A stretch of DNA of 14,717 nucleotides from Anaerolineales bacterium. Its GTDB lineage: Bacteria > Chloroflexota > Anaerolineae > Anaerolineales > DRMV01. Location: the NCBI GenBank assembly GCA_027026295.1, contig JALVOR010000341.1, positions 10,083-24,799 of the forward strand, given 5' to 3'. Position 1 is the stretch's first letter. Every line of letters starts with the position of its first letter. This document shows, in pieces, positions 14,526-14,717 of this stretch. Both the position numbers and the translations under genes were made by a program. The notes beneath the pieces were generated by a model. That model saw only the letters and a list, made by a program, of their open reading frames with translations. It was not told the DNA's origin and made no database searches.

Positions 14526-14717
14526 GGCGGTTTCGTCGGCGGCGGAGGGGCGGTAATGCCCGTGTACCCAGTGCTGCCCTTGGGGGCTGATTTCTTTCTT
14601 CCACACGGGCACGATTTCTTTCAGGCGGTCGATGCCATAGCGTGCGGCCTCGAAGGCGCCGTCGTGACGGTGCGGTGCGGCGCAGGCCACCAGCGTGGTG
14701 GGCGCGCCCACCGTCAG
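14514..14717 (-). CDS. moaE: Molybdopterin synthase catalytic subunit, C-terminal part (5' end outside window)
   Basis: The 67 visible residues run from the right edge to a TGA at 14514-14516. LVACAAPHRHDGAFEAARYGIDRLKEIVPVWKKE is the characteristic MoaE C-terminal region, shown here in two parts: the HR..AFEA..YGID helix, and LKEIVPVWKKE, whose lysines match those used in sulfur transfer to the molybdenum cofactor precursor. MoaE works as a heterotetramer with MoaD in the cytoplasm. The final residues (APNT) and the stop fall inside a short direct repeat. The next gene starts 44 bases downstream. The N-terminal part is not in the window. Confidence 0.92.
   Translation of the reverse strand: MTVGAPTTLVACAAPHRHDGAFEAARYGIDRLKEIVPVWKKEISPQGQHWVHGHYRPSAADETAPNT

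Noticed and set aside
14470..14604. N-terminal extension of the PLP enzyme reading through the repeat and moaE
   Set aside because: The extension is repeat-derived (HLTPEHLTLKHLPLEHL) and overlaps moaE; the ATG at 14469 sits just before the zinc ribbon and has GGAG upstream.

Overview
The window reads as GC-rich bacterial chromosome. I infer a Chloroflexota lineage of the Anaerolineae type. The reasons are the large GT-C/YfhO-like membrane proteins, a Thr/Pro-linked WD40 lipoprotein, GC-rich codon use and short dispersed heptad-like repeats. This placement rests on recall of such genomes, not on a search. No rRNA, tRNA, CRISPR array, transposase or phage gene was found, and no gap between genes exceeds about 206 bases.

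Left block, + strand (2-4857): the 3' end of a pseudouridine-5'-phosphate glycosidase gene (psuG), a complete nitrilase-superfamily amidohydrolase, a multi-pass membrane protein of unnamed family (here A1) and a YfhO-like membrane protein (B1). Spacings of 13, -4 and 11 bases suggest one transcript. B1 carries an in-frame insertion of about 39 codons that resembles a short dispersed repeat.

Middle block, + strand (4982-11153): a separately transcribed WD40 lipoprotein gene with 14 blades, 13 of them in strict 126-bp register. A possible terminator and a TATAAT-type promoter follow. Then comes a second membrane pair, A2 and B2, homologous to A1 and B1 and joined by an ATGA overlap. The region is therefore a duplicated A-B module with a secreted beta-propeller gene between the copies. 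The likely theme is transfer of lipid-linked sugars, or other surface modification, on the outer face of the membrane. That role is inferred from the GT-C-like architecture.

Convergent junction (11154-11283) and right block, - strand (11284-14717): read in transcription order, the 3' part of moaE, a threonine-synthase-like PLP enzyme, fabF and rnc. The PLP gene overlaps fabF by 19 bases. A 27-bp-arm stem-loop fills most of the fabF-rnc gap directly upstream of the RNase III start, a natural candidate for RNase III autocleavage. Short dispersed repeats form the 3' ends of both rnc and moaE and supply their stop codons.
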